The translations under genes were made by a program, and so were the position numbers. Below are positions 9,510-20,130 of a stretch of DNA of 64,000 bases, piece by piece. Positions within the stretch are counted from its first letter, which is position 1, and each line of letters starts with the position of its first letter. The notes beneath the pieces were generated by a model. It was not told the DNA's origin. It ran no database searches and saw only the letters and a program-made list of their open reading frames with translations. Origin of the DNA: Argyresthia goedartella (Eukaryota > Arthropoda > Insecta > Lepidoptera > Argyresthiidae); contig OX463835.1 in assembly GCA_949825045.1 (NCBI GenBank), forward strand, positions 21,097,201 through 21,161,200, given 5' to 3'.

Positions 9510-10223
9510 AAATTTAATTAATTAAAAAGACTGTCTAAAAAGTCTATTTTTCTCCCTCAAACTGGTTAGTAGGTCATAACTTCAAGAATGTGTGAAGTAT
9601 CTACGTCAATAATAACTTAAATGAAAGATCTTATAAACTAAGAATGTTTTTATAAAGTTTTGCACTTAAAAAGCTTTCACTTGTTTTTGTTAAACTTAGT
9701 CCGAAAAACTTATTTTATTGATGATTGAAATTTGCCGTGCTCTTCAATGGTCTGTAAAAACCAAGTCTGACGTAGCAGATGGACAAATCAAGATTAATTA
9801 GAATGCTTATTAAGTGATTTATTAGAATCAATTGTAAAATAATCCAATTATTGTTTAGCTTCGCAATGATAAATCACTTACCTGTGAACATAACTTAAAA
9901 AACAACAATCTTGCAATGCCCTTGCAGGGCACATGTTTCAGGACTGAACCCTTATTTTGTTATTGTTGTCAATGATGAATATGTTTAGGATACAGTTTGT
10001 GGCAACCAGAATAGCACTAGTCCTAAGTTGTTATTGGTTCTTAGCCAGGAGTCGAACTTGAATACCTAGGTTTACTAAAGGGAGATTCTCCAGAACATTC
10101 ACGCCACCAGTTCTTTGCGGTTAACTTCTCGAGAATATTTTCCCAGGTGACAATCTACTGGAATTAAGTTGCATAAAGGTATGAAATAACCTAAGTAACA
10201 ACGAAAGCTGCAGCTTACGATGG
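9510..10223. other. AT-rich spacer, no gene seen
   Basis: No ORF, SINE boxes or clear inverted ends. It would lie in an intron of the SAP/SWIM gene if the exon assignments are right. Confidence 0.4.
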
Positions 10224-10328
10224 TTACCGTTTCACTAGCGATGGCTTGTTCCCAGTAAGCTTAGCGCCACGTTTTTGTAGCTCCGCTTTGATTTTACTAG
10301 TCGTCCAGGAACTGTAATCTTTCGCCAT
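10224..10328 (-). pseudogene. SAP/SWIM gene, candidate first exon with SAP motif
   Basis: From an ATG at 10,328 the minus strand encodes about 34 residues including SSWTTSKIKAELQKRGAKLT and GNKPSLVKR. This fits the SAP DNA-binding helix-extension-helix pattern (W.v..Lk.eL..RGa..tG.K..Li.Rl). The frame closes at 10,224-10,226, immediately after a possible donor (ACG/GTAACC). In SAP/SWIM/YqaJ proteins the SAP motif is at the N-terminus, and this exon lies upstream of the SWIM exon on the same strand. It is too short for ordinary ORF listing. The link to the SWIM exon is inferred from order, strand and family architecture; no shared transcript can be shown. Confidence 0.5.
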
Positions 10329-10814
10329 GGTTGAATAGGTAAGAGATCTTGCACTTTTCGACTTTATGTAAACAAAACAAACAAACAGACTCCGATGATG
10401 ACAGTTCAGTATGACACTACTTGACAGAACATGAGAACACCATTAAGGTGTTGCCATTGAAAATACCATCATACCATCCCTTTCCTATCTTTGTTAACAT
10501 TAAAGTTAACATTAAACATCAACATAAACATTTACATCAACTCATACATTTCTGGGTGAAGTTGGACACCAACCACATATTTATTGAAAGCTTTCATGCC
10601 AAGAGAAAAGTAAAATCAGCGTTTTTTCTAATTTAGAATATCTCGATTATCATTTTAAAAATAACTATTCTGCGGTCACTTAATTTGCGTCGGCAATACA
10701 GTGCTGTAACACGACGCCATCTAGTGTCGAGTAGCTAACGAATTTTTACTATTCTCTTAGCTCACAGATGGCGCTATGTGATTATGAACTTTCTGACAGA
10801 TGAATAAAAAATTG
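10329..10814. other. Possible upstream region of the SAP/SWIM gene
   Basis: No coding frame. Around 10,708-10,785 is a GCCATCTAGTGTCGAGTAGC segment with an AGATGGCGCT box. I recall this kind of sequence as recurrent in moth DNA, but its role is unknown. No promoter elements can be assigned. Confidence 0.3.
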
Positions 10815-11110
10815 CATTCGAAGCTTTGTTAGGTTTCCGTACCCATTACTCTATGTCCGAAGGGTCCTAAACCTCAGTCTTCGCTTAACTTATTTATTCT
10901 GTGTGCTAAACGGAACCCTGTGAATAAGCTTCCGCTGTCTGTCCGTCCGTCTGTCTGTCTGTCCGGAAGCGGGCTGTATCTCATGAACTGTCAATATGTA
11001 GTTGAAATTTTTAAAGGATATGTATTTCTTTTGCCGCTACAGGAAAAATAATGAACTAGGTACATGAGATTTGATAAATTATAGGGGTCCCTATACAAGA
11101 GACATATATT
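10815..11110 (+). repeat. GGTTCCGTAC-family repeat, diverged
   Basis: Contains TTTCCGTACCCATT, a copy of CGGAACCCT, a run of TCCG/TCTG units (about 10,930-10,965) and GGCTGTATCTCATGAAC, in the order found in the fuller copy at 19,718-20,130. The 3' end with GTACGGAACC is missing or diverged. Confidence 0.65.
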
Positions 11111-11470
11111 AAAAATATGCCTGCGAAGCAATAACATAGCAAAATTTGCGATAGGTATATCGTTTCATAGAATTGCCTATTATCTGAGTGAGTGCAGAGC
11201 GGCCAAACCATCATTTTTGACCAAGATGTAAAGAGTTCTGGAGAGATTTTGGATTATGTCAGCCTAGTTAAACTTGGCTCCATTATATTTTATGCGCAAC
11301 GTTCAAACACTGTTGGCTGGAAGCTTGCTGGAAGCCATGTAGTGGGTAATTTATACGTGAGTGTTTAATGTAAATAAAGATTATTTACTCTTAGCTTAAG
11401 TATAAAAACACCGACTAGGCTTTGTTTTCATTCATTCATTCAGCGGCTGATTATTTCGCTTCCATACAAA
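11111..11470. other. Unassigned AT-rich DNA
   Basis: No ORF or repeat ends recognised. A TTATGTCAGCCTAG-like segment is also seen near 22,420, hinting at an old shared repeat. Confidence 0.3.
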
Positions 11471-11473
11471 TTT

Positions 11474-11877
11474 GAGACATGAGGGCTTTTCAATACGTCA
11501 TTAAAAAAATATATCAGTACCGCAAGTTACCGATAGACGGTGCTGACGTTACATATTATGTCAAAATTGACATGACATTCTCTGTGGTTTCTGTCACGTT
11601 GCTTGTTTGTTTCGTTGACGATTGTGTTCTGTGGTTTGGTTGTCGGTTTGCGTGGTGTAGCTGTTATTTTGCGATTATTTCTTCCTTCAAGATTCAACAG
11701 CTGTAGTAAAAAGTAGCAACAAAGTTTATCACAGACTACTAAGAGATGTTTAGATTATCACAGATTAATAACGATTTAAAACGTATGATGATGATGACAT
11801 TTGTTCTTCTTGAAGCGCTATCTAGTATTTTTTAATGAAACTCAACTGACAGCTGTCATTGAAAAGCCCTCTCAAAA
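11474..11877. repeat. MITE with GAGGGCTTTTCAAT ends
   Basis: GAGGGCTTTTCAAT at about 11,479 is mirrored by ATTGAAAAGCCCTCTC at about 11,857-11,873. The element is about 400 bp. The 75-codon ORF at 11,479-11,706 starts in the terminal repeat and is not a gene. Confidence 0.65.
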
Positions 11878-12011
11878 TACTAGTATATTATCTGTGGTCA
11901 AAATGGTTTAAACATAAACATAGACACGACAACTTTCACCAAAAAAGTATAAGGTCATTATGAAGGGTACTACATTCCCCAAAATGTAGTCAGCTAATTA
12001 AATGTCACCCT

Positions 12012-12190
12012 GTCTGTATGCAGGCACATGCATTGCTCCTGGCCCCACACTAGAATACCCTGTGTCGTGGGATCCAGAAACGATGACGTTACACACACAA
12101 ACATCCTAGACATGGGGATTTATCTTCCTTCCTCAGCCTGGATTTGATGCCGGGGCTTCTCACTTGGCTTGGGAGGCAGAGATTGCTAGA
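12012..12190 (-). mobile_element. tRNA-derived SINE, family 3, diverged
   Basis: Shares CACATGCATTGCTCCTGGCC, CCACACTAG, a GTCGTGGGATCCAGAAAC-type segment and ACATCCTAGACATGG with copies at 55,660-55,850 and 60,005-60,180. The copy at 55.7 kb keeps a box B (GGTTCATTCCCC on the minus strand), which gives the orientation. Here the tRNA head is decayed. Confidence 0.55.
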
Positions 12191-12429
12191 GAGTAGAGTG
12201 TGGGAGTGGAGTAGAAGAGATAATAGTAGAGTTCTTCAGAATGAAGTCTTTAACAGCCTTTGACATTTGTAATTAATAGGTATTTTCCAGTTATTTTACA
12301 ACTTGTAAAGACAAATTACTGAACTAATTTCAATGAGATTATTTAAAAACTACAAAAAATTTGTCAATTTAAAGTTAAATACAATAAAATTGACAATTCA
12401 TCAAAAAAAAAACACAAAAATGAAACAAT
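12191..12429. other. AT-rich spacer
   Basis: No ORF, splice pair or repeat boundary is seen. Confidence 0.3.
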
Positions 12430-13090
12430 TGCCCGAATAAACCACCCTGGGGTTGCCACAATGCCGAGGCAAAGGTTTCCATGACGCTACAGTCTTTCCC
12501 CGCTATGCAGCTAGGGAGATACTTTGCATCAGAAATGCCACAGAGAGATAGTCGAAACATCCCTTAGGCGACGCCTCAAATCCTTAACAAAAAATCCTTT
12601 GTCCTTCCCAAACCCCACATGTATTGAGCGAAAGCGGCAAAAAAATGTAATTAGTTGCTCATGAGTGCGACATATTTTAAGGACTTCTGTCTTGCGGAAG
12701 ACTCGGCAGCTGCACCAGCGTGAGCCGCCATCGACCTAAAATTGGCGGCTGCAAAGTTTTTTTTGAAGGTCACATCCCAAAGCAGGGAACGCCCTCTCTC
12801 CCAAGGTACCAGGGTCAGGCCGGACCGATGCTTCCCATCCAACCGGCACAGACCTGGTGTCTTCAACACACTAGGAACGTTGGCCGATACCAACACCTTA
12901 CGAACGATGTCATTTGTTGCGTGGTGCCGCGAAAACCTGCCAGAAAGACAGGGAGCTCAGGGTCCTGCAAGCGTCGACACCTAGACTGCCATACGAGGAG
13001 ATCCCTACGTTGATAATGCACTCCAGAAAATCCTTCAAGACCGCACCGTATCTCGAAGTTACCTCCCTTTGCAATCAATTCAGGGCAGTC
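12430..13090 (-). pseudogene. Decayed transposon-type ORF with TLVPWERGRSLLWDVT
   Basis: Minus-strand pieces read VSANVPSVLKTPGLCRLDGK, then GLTLVPWERGRSLLWDVT, then after frameshifts VKDLRRRLRDVSTISL and SVMETFASA. The order matches a widely dispersed animal ORF that I know only as a repeated, transposon-associated sequence (pattern RPDG.TLVPW..GR.L.WDVTC ... AGRRL...T...). At least two frameshifts break it. It is very likely a dead fragment. I cannot name its element with certainty. Confidence 0.55.
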
Positions 13091-13308
13091 TGTAGCTATG
13101 GAATAAGTTAGCCTTTGTGTTGTAGGGACTAAAGGTACGACACTGAATAAAAGAGAGTAAATAGACTACATGTCCACGAGTATATTTGGTCACTGTTAGA
13201 TACAAAATGCTGTCTCATACAGCGCTACAATCTTACTGCTTCACCATATACCGTAAATACACCACACCTTCCTTCCTTCGACGACCGGTAATATAAATAG
13301 ACCATTAC

Positions 13309-13540
13309 AGGCAAAATAAAATAAAATTACATGTCAGACAAAAATTAAAGGTCACAATTTTATTACAATCGCAAGTTAATTAAGTCAGTGGTTAACTTAT
13401 TGATCAATAAATTCTGACACTGAGTAGTATGCTTTAGCCTTGTGAGATACATTTTAACCTTCGTTACAAAGATGTTTATCATGTTGATGGATTTTATCTC
13501 CACTGGTAGTTTATTAAATAAGGCCCATGCCCCTCAATGA
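13309..13540 (-). mobile_element. LINE-B second 3' end fragment
   Basis: About 230 bp that match 14,961-15,173 with roughly 90 percent identity, including ATTACAGGCAAAA, ACATGTCAGACAAAAATTAA and ATGTTGATGGATTTTATCTC. It is the C-terminal coding end and 3' end of a LINE-B element on the minus strand, truncated at 13,540 where the LINE-C tail starts. The many differences argue against a target-site duplication. Confidence 0.75.
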
Positions 13541-13545
13541 TTTTA

Positions 13546-14948
13546 TAATAATAATAATAATAATAATAATTCTTTATTGCACAGAAAACACAATGGAAAA
13601 AATACAACGAACAATATGCAAAGGTGAGCTTATTTCTAAAAAGAAATTTCTTACAGCTAACCTGTGAGGAAAGGAAAAAATATTTATAGAGAGGTAGTCC
13701 TAGTGTACAATTAAGATTTAAAAGAAAGAAATAAAGTCAATATACTATCAGATAAATCACAATACATCCCACACATACTATAAAATAAATTAATAGAATA
13801 CAATAAATACATGGATACACATACATACTATAAGATACCCACTATGCGGAAGAGAGGAGATGCTGTTTCAACTTTTTCTTAAAAGAGAACAAGGATGTGC
13901 AATCCCTAATAGCGCAAGGAAGTGCATTCCACAAACGTATTGCCCTTAACCTAAACGAGTGCTCGTAAGCAACAGTGTTGTGCTGAGGAATTGACAAAAG
14001 TGACACCGTGTGAGATCTCCGAAGTCTATCCCCAGAGAAAAGAAACTCAAAATGTTCACGAAGATATGCGGGATAGCGCGGATTTCTCAAAATATTGAAG
14101 AGGAAGGAGAGAATGTGCATATCACGACGAAGTCGGATCGGGAGCCAGCCTAATTCCCTGCGATATTGGGACACGTGATCGTACTTGCGGAGACCGAAGA
14201 TAAACCGAATCCCGAGATTTTGAAGTCGCTCGAGTTTGTTCAGTAGATCTTCGTTCGCGCTGGCCCAGCAAACATCGGCGTAGTCAATTAAAGGCAGAAG
14301 AAGGGTCTGAACTAGCATGATTTTAGTCTGCCTAGGCAAGAAGTACTGCAAACGCCGAAGGGAATGAAAGGATGCAAAGACTCGTCTGCTGACCTCACAA
14401 ACGTGGGGCGACCAGGATAAAAGAGTATCAAAAACAACCCCAAGATTTTTGGCTTTCTCGCTGTACTTGACAATGGTACCGTCATAAAGCACGGGAGCAA
14501 CTGACCTATGCTGCAACAAATTAAGTAAGTGCCGTGTACCCAGTATCATCGCCTGAGACTTATCCGGGTTGACTAATAGCCCATACAAAAGAGCCCATTT
14601 CCTGATGTTGTCGAGGTCAGCATTCAAAGCCTCTACAGTCGAAGTCAGATCACACAGGGGAAAATGCCGATAAATTTGAAGGTCATCTGCATAGAGATGA
14701 TACGAGGAAGACAATACATCCGAGATGGAATGGATGAAAACTGAGAAAAGAAGAGGAGAAAGGATGCCACCCTGCGGAACACCAGTAGAGAGCTTGCACC
14801 ATTCCGTAGTAACTTTTTCAGACTTGATGCACTGCTGGCGGTCTCTCAGGTAGGAGTCAAACCAGCGAGCCGAGTGTGAAGAGACATTGAGTGTTTTTAT
14901 GATTTCAACAAGTATATCCACAAGATTTTCTGGTTTTAGCGAAAACAT
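13546..14948 (-). mobile_element. LINE-C copy 1, 5'-truncated CR1/Jockey-group LINE
   Basis: Minus-strand LINE holding the second half of a reverse transcriptase and a 3' UTR that ends TGTGCAATAAAGAATT followed by about eight ATT units (13,546-13,572). The 5' end is cut at 14,948, directly against the TAATG-repeat tail of LINE-B. Related copies are at 31,730-32,395 (truncated) and 47,580-48,372. Confidence 0.85.
13842..14948 (-). CDS. LINE-C reverse transcriptase, C-terminal part
   Basis: 368 codons in one open frame. It begins within the palm region, with GVPQGGILSPLLFSVFI near residue 55, catalytic YADDLQIY near 87, LVNPDKSQ near 124 and a long thumb/C-terminal domain with LERLQNLGIRFIFGLRKYDH and GWLPIRLRRD. 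The end matches the C-terminus of the 32 kb copy (LWNALPCAIRD...FKKKLKQHL). The endonuclease and fingers are missing through 5' truncation, so it cannot act alone. The frame is intact despite truncation, so the insertion is fairly young. Confidence 0.85.
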   Translation of the reverse strand: MFSLKPENLVDILVEIIKTLNVSSHSARWFDSYLRDRQQCIKSEKVTTEWCKLSTGVPQGGILSPLLFSVFIHSISDVLSSSYHLYADDLQIYRHFPLCDLTSTVEALNADLDNIRKWALLYGLLVNPDKSQAMILGTRHLLNLLQHRSVAPVLYDGTIVKYSEKAKNLGVVFDTLLSWSPHVCEVSRRVFASFHSLRRLQYFLPRQTKIMLVQTLLLPLIDYADVCWASANEDLLNKLERLQNLGIRFIFGLRKYDHVSQYRRELGWLPIRLRRDMHILSFLFNILRNPRYPAYLREHFEFLFSGDRLRRSHTVSLLSIPQHNTVAYEHSFRLRAIRLWNALPCAIRDCTSLFSFKKKLKQHLLSSA

Positions 14949-16025
14949 TACATTACATTACAGGCAAAATTAAATAAAATTACATGTCAGACAAAAATTA
15001 AAGGTCACAATTTTATTACAATCATAAGTTAAGTCAGTGGTTAACTTATTCATCGATAAATTCTGATACTGAGTAGTATGCCTTAGGAGGTTCTTTTTAA
15101 CCTTCGTTACAAAGATGTTTAGCATGTTGATGGATTTTATCTCCACTGGCAGTTTACTAAATAAGGCCCATGCCACTCAAAGATTTGCTGTTTTTAGAGA
15201 GACGACTGGTCGCACAGTACAAGTCGTCGTGGGCTGTCGAGAGGAATACCTACGGTCTGTGTTCTGGAAGCTTGGTACTCCGATGGGTTCTAGGTTCTAG
15301 CTCACATACTTCAGTAATTCTAAGATGTACATAGAGGGGAGTGTGAGAATTCCTAGCTTAATAAAGAGTTCGCGAGCCGGGGTGTCGTACGGTACTCCGG
15401 CAATTCTACGCACTGCACGTTTCTGAATGAGAAATGACCTGTCGCGTTCAGCGGCCATTCCCCACAAATCTATACTATACAAAAGTATCGAATGGAAGTG
15501 ACCATAGTATGAAGTTAGTAAGTACTCTCTAGACAGAGTAGGCGAGAGTCTCGATAGTGCATAATACGCACTGTTTAATTTCTTGCACAAAGAGTCAATG
15601 TGGTGAGTCCACTGCAATCCTGCGTCAAAAGTGAATCCATCAAAGCGAACAGTGTCGGTGGCAGGCAGAGTGAACCCGTTCATTACGAGTGGAGCCTGAT
15701 GGGGAGCCCCACCTACGTTGTGCAACGAGAATCTCAGTACCTGGGTCGTATCAAGGTTTAGTAGCATGACATTCACTGTGAACCATTCAGTTAGACATAG
15801 GGTAATCGATTGGAGGTGTCTGTTTAATTCAGCCTCATCGTTACCGTCCACGATAACACAGACATCATCAGCGTACATCAGGGACTTGGCTGTTCTGGAG
15901 ACGATGTGGGGTAGGTCGTTCATGAGGATGACAAACGTGGTATTCCCTACGTTGTATCCCTGCGGCACTGATCTATCCCCGACCAGACCGGGTTCAGAAA
16001 CTTCAGCGTCAATCACCGAGATAGT
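14949..16025 (-). pseudogene. LINE-B reverse transcriptase fragment
   Basis: Two minus-strand frames of one element. The frame at 15,302-16,025 has SVPQGYNVGNTTFVILMND, the catalytic LMYADDVCVIVDG, and thumb-region AYYALSRLSP and QKRAVRRIAGVPYDTPAREL. The frame at 14,970-15,176 gives the C-terminus (ALFSKLPVEIKSINMLNIFV). Between them is a frameshifted stretch. The 3' end at 14,949 carries TAATG repeats. The element is non-LTR and distinct from LINE-A and LINE-C. Its 5' end abuts a SINE tail at about 16,026. Confidence 0.8.
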
Positions 16026-16105
16026 ACCCATAACACAAGCCTTATTGACCTTAGTATAGACCTAGTTCGATTTGTGTAAGATTCTCCTCTAATATTATTT
16101 ATTTT
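16026..16105 (+). mobile_element. SINE family 2, 3' end only
   Basis: TACCCATAACACAAGCCTT followed by CCTAGTTCGATTTGTGTAAG and CCTCTAATATTATT is the tail of the SINE seen complete at about 58,890-59,100 and, on the minus strand, at 34,810-35,010. Confidence 0.65.
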
Positions 16106-16962
16106 TAAAAACGTCCAGGCAATATGAGCAAATCATTGCCTTTGAATGTGGTTTCTAGGCCGCAAGGATATCATTCATCATCAATTTGACTGACTGCAAT
16201 ACTCCGGAGATGCTCTCCGGGAAAATAGGAGCATCCAGAAGCTTGAAAGACTAAATAAAACATTGAAACTCGTCTATTCTACTGTTTTATTTTAGTTCTA
16301 TAATTATATAGTCAAATGATAACAATAACTACCCACATACTTACTAACACAAAAACATTAAATTTACTTAGACAAAATGAGCTTCTGTAAAAATAATAAT
16401 AATATACAATCAAATTAATTTCATATATTAAACACAACATACATTTTTATTAAATGATGAAAATTATGCTTAGAATTATGAATAATGTAAAATTAAAAGA
16501 TAACAGATTACAGATAAATCAGTAATAACATCTGAAAGGTAAATAAATTGATTGTTTTATATAATAATAACAAAGAACTATCACAGGCGTTTTTGAAAAT
16601 TGTCATAGACATCAAAACAGGCTATGTTAATCATATGTACCTAATTTAAATAAGTACTGCTTATTTGTATCCTTACCTACTTATGTATAATTGAAGTATA
16701 ATACATATTTCATTGCTAAAACACGTAGAAGTTTTATAATGCTTACAAGATGCTACCATCTATTTCAAATTTACATACTAGGGCAAGATATTATCTACAC
16801 ATTTTTGTTGGTATTTGTACAGTTACTTGTTGAAAATTAACAACTTAAAATAAATAAACAAGTTAACGTGATACAACGCCGTAATGAGTGTCCCAAAATT
16901 AATTTCATATTAAAAAAATCGATAAAAAAATAAGAAAGCCATCTTCAGGAAATGTTTTAATT
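16106..16962. other. AT-rich DNA, no gene seen
   Basis: Apart from a short CTCCGGAGATGCTCTCCGGG inverted segment near 16,205, nothing can be assigned. Confidence 0.4.
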
Positions 16963-17337
16963 ATTTATGTGAGTACACTCTTTGGTGATTTATTAATAAA
17001 AAATATCATCGTCCAAACGTAAGCCACTGTGGTCACGGCACTCATTTAACCAAACCCAACTATTTCCCAAAACGGCTCGGCGGAAAGATGCTGCGGTGCA
17101 TGGGAAAATCGTCTTGGTTGCCCCGATTTTTGTTTTTTTCATTGTTGTAAGTACTAGTCTCTTCAAAGTTCTTCACCCATTTTTATTGGTGACAAAGTTC
17201 ATCAAGAACGCCAGAAACAGCAGAAACTGTTTACCTGTGCACCGCAGAATCATTCCGCGTTCCGTTTTGGGAAATTATATTTGGACGATGATATTTTTGA
17301 TAAATGAATACCCAAAGAGTGTACTCACATAAATAAC
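16963..17337. repeat. MITE with TTATTTATGTGAGTACACTC ends
   Basis: About 55 bp at 16,965-17,020 (TTATTTATGTGAGTACACTC and ATATCATCGTCCAAA) are mirrored at 17,278-17,335. The interior has no transposase. Total length is about 375 bp. Confidence 0.75.
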
Positions 17338-17339
17338 TA

Positions 17340-17810
17340 GTGGTTCTGTGAGAGAGAACAACAGACCTCGCTTCAATTTCAGAAATGGAAATCCGTCCAT
17401 ATGGGGAAGTTTGCTGTAGCGTTATATATTAACACTTTTCCCCCTCAATTCCCCTTTTTTGTGCTTTTTCGCAACAGCTTGTGTAGAATAAAGTCCTGAG
17501 TGTGCCTATTGAATTTGATTGAAATCTTTCGATAAATAACGCTGCAGCAAACTTTCCCCTTTCTCCCCCCCGCCCTATTTCCCCCACAATCAAAAATTGC
17601 GATCGAATATATTTTTTAATTAAATCAGGGAACTTGTGTTCTAATTTTCGTCAAAATCGGTTGTAAAATGCGACCTGTAGGCGAGAACAGGCAGACGGAC
17701 AGAAGCATTTGGCTTATCTCGAAACTGGACTTGAAACTTCGCTTGTTCGATCAACAAACATATTTCCTGTGGATAGGTTTCTTAATTTTTAATCGATTTT
17801 TCAAACATGA
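17340..17810 (+). repeat. Dispersed repeat shared with 42.3 kb and 37.3 kb
   Basis: The part at about 17,430-17,550 (TTTTCGCAACA, TAAAGTCCTGAGTGTGCCT, CGATAAATAACGCTGCAG) is similar to 42,300-42,660. The part at about 17,650-17,800 (GCGACCTGTAGGCGAGAACA, CTCGAAACTG) occurs inverted at about 37,280-37,400. It is a non-coding repeat family of unknown type. Confidence 0.55.
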
Positions 17811-17861
17811 AATTACTTTTGGGACATACTGTATTTCACACCGAATAAGGTAAGTAAGGTA

Positions 17862-18190
17862 GTGCCTCTGCAGCCGGCGCCGGCCGCCGAATCGGTAGCC
17901 GTAAACACTGCGGTAGCTTGGGTACTTAAAACTATAAGTATGTTTTGTTGTTCTTACATGTACATTACAACCTAACACGAAGGATAAACGGGGCTCTGCT
18001 TCGCCCACCCCTTTCACCCTTCACCTAAGCTACCGCAATGTTTTGTCCTGATATTTGAAACCAACCAGCCTCGACGACATTCAATATTCTGACATTGACG
18101 GACACTTGATATAGTGCTGCTAACATACTATTGGTTGGGGGTTGGTTGATCACATACATTTTGGAAGCCGGCGCCAGCTGCGAAGGCACT
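17862..18190 (-). repeat. MITE shell 1 (GTGCCT..GCAGC.GGCGCCGGC ends) with shared core
   Basis: GTGCCTCTGCAGCCGGCGCC at 17,863 is mirrored at 18,168-18,190 (rc GTGCCTTCGCAGCTGGCGCC). Inside, at about 17,939-18,057 on the minus strand, is the core found in seven places in the window: ATATCAGG, TGCGGTAGCTTAGGTGAAGG, a G-run/GAGCGAAGC hairpin, ATCCTTCGTGTTAGGTTG and ATGTAAGAACAACA. A second ACTGCGGTAGCTTGGGT at 17,906 faces the other way, so this copy also has core-derived inner inverted ends. Confidence 0.65.
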
Positions 18191-19199
18191 TCCAATAAAT
18201 AAATATGAATTGGCTGTATGGTCGAAAGACGTTTGCCTGTCCAGATGGATGAAGAATAAAAAAAAATACACAAATTATGTCAAGCAAGTCGTTTTCTCTA
18301 CTGTGCCCGCCATCTTGTACATTCCGGAACACACAACATTTAATGCTTGTAATTAAATAGAATTAATTTACTTGTTAATCGTTTTATTAAGTTTTTCTAT
18401 GACTAATTAACATTTCTGATCACGTCCTTATTATTAACATAACTTTTCATTGTATTGAAAATCAATGCGCTTTGTAAAATGAACTGTACGTCCGTAACAA
18501 AAACAAAATGACTACTAAAGACGCTTAGACTATTTTTTACATTTTTATTTAAATCGCATTTTAAAATCAACGACTCAGAAATATCGTCTTTCTCCCCTTT
18601 AATCTAGTTACATAATCTACTTTATAGCCGACTGCTGCGCAGAGAAAAAAAAGTGTTATGTGTTTGACGTGTGTTTATAGTATATATCGCCTTAAAACAT
18701 AAGTGGCACTATACAAAAAATGTAATTTTGTAGTTAAGTACACAGTCAAAATGCGTAGGATGAAAGATTCACGCCGGGCTAGCGAAAAATTTCAGGGCCG
18801 TCTTGCGCGGCGATTACGCAATTCGCAATTCGCGACTTCCGGCCGCTAATTTCATGACAAAATCATTTTTTTCTGACCAACTACTTAAGCTAGAAGAATA
18901 TAAAAACCATTTCAACCAACCAGGTTATGCAATTCCTGTAGCTTTAATGCGCCTCATTTTCGCTAGATATCGCTAGTGTCACTCTAAGAATATGTCATAA
19001 CTTGTGTCTGGTCGCTAATTGATAAACCGGCATTATGCCAGATCGCGACAAGTCACACCGGCGGGAATCCTTGTCGAGGTGAGTTAAAAACTGATGTGTA
19101 AAGTGCCACTTATTTAATCTATTTGGTTTCCAATATTTACAGTGGTTAATACATAAGTGGATGTTTAAGTTTTATGCCAGTTATTTAAAAACGCCTAGT
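18191..19199. other. Unassigned DNA, no gene seen
   Basis: AT-rich apart from a more GC-rich patch at 18,770-18,845. There is no ORF of note and no terminal repeats recognised. Confidence 0.35.
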
Positions 19200-19430
19200 A
19201 TTTAATCGCACATCAAAAATACTGATTTGCTCAGCAAAAAATGATCAGCAACAACACTTTTTATATTTTAAATATTTATGTGTACTCAAGTTTATGATTT
19301 AAGTATTTTTTGTTGTTCTTGCATGTTCAAGCTAACACGAAGGATAAGCTTCACCTAAGTTACCGCAGCATTTTGCCCTGATATTTGCTGTACAAATCAG
19401 TATTTTTGGTGTGAGGTTTAATATTAATAA
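19200..19430 (-). repeat. MITE shell 2 (CACATCAAAAATACTGATTT ends) with shared core
   Basis: Ends ATTTAATCGCACATCAAAAA and TTTTTGGTGTGAGGTTTAAT are inverted copies of each other. The shared core lies at about 19,303-19,397 on the minus strand in shortened form (hairpin part deleted: AAGCTTATCCTTCG). A sister with the full core is at 27,855-28,098. Confidence 0.7.
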
Positions 19431-19717
19431 TATTGATCAATAGTTTGTTTTATTATGAAATCAATAACGGCCATTTTCTGTAAAGCGCCATTTAATCAAT
19501 TAATTAGTTTTTGAATATTCGCAGTGCGTAATTGCAGCAGTTTGCGTTAAGTATCACTTATTTTTGACTTTTATTCTTTTTGGAATTTAGTAACTGCCAC
19601 AAACGGTAATGACGACACCAAATGGAGAAGATTCAACTTTCTTCTATAAATAAAAGATAAATTTCTTGAACTTTACCATCTCTGAGCTTGCAAGAGATAA
19701 TACTGAATGTTTTTTAG

Positions 19718-20130
19718 GGTTCCGTACCCAACGGGTAAGAACGGAACCCTATTACTAAGACTTCGCTGTCCGTCCGTCCGTCCGTCCGTCTGTCACCAGG
19801 CTGTATCTCAAGAACCTAGCTAGCTAGAGAGTTGAAATTTTCACAGATTATGTATTTCTGTTGCCGCTATAACAACAAATACTAAAAAACAGGATAAAAT
19901 AAATATTTAAGGGGGCTCCCATACAACAATACCACATACAAACTTATGGATGCACCTGGTTACGTACATGAAGTGTGAAAGTAACCGCACCAATAACTTT
20001 GTAAACAATATTTTGCTGTGTAAAATCCAAACTATTCACTCCACACCATCGCTTCCATTGAACGGTGGTACGGAACCCTTCGTGCGCGATTTAGACTCGC
20101 ACTTGACCGGTTTTTATTATTGCAGTGCCT
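19718..20130 (+). repeat. GGTTCCGTAC-family repeat, most complete copy
   Basis: Starts GGGTTCCGTACCC and ends with GTACGGAACCC followed by a TTAGACTCGCACTTGACCGG-type tail. Inside are five TCCG units, GGCTGTATCTCAAGAACC, GAGTTGAAATTTTCACAGA and TGTTGCCGCTATAACAACAA. It is a very common lepidopteran repeat, non-coding, about 410 bp. Partial copies are at 10.8, 26.9, 28.1, 37.1, 38.85, 46.05, 53.1 and 54.0 kb. Confidence 0.8.

Noticed and set aside
12720..13013. Plus-strand ORFs of 97 and 80 codons
   Set aside because: They are antisense to the decayed TLVPWERGRSLLWDVT ORF on the minus strand.
13309..15173. 230 bp direct repeat as a target-site duplication of LINE-C
   Set aside because: About 10 percent different, far longer than LINE duplications, and both are ordinary LINE-B 3' ends.
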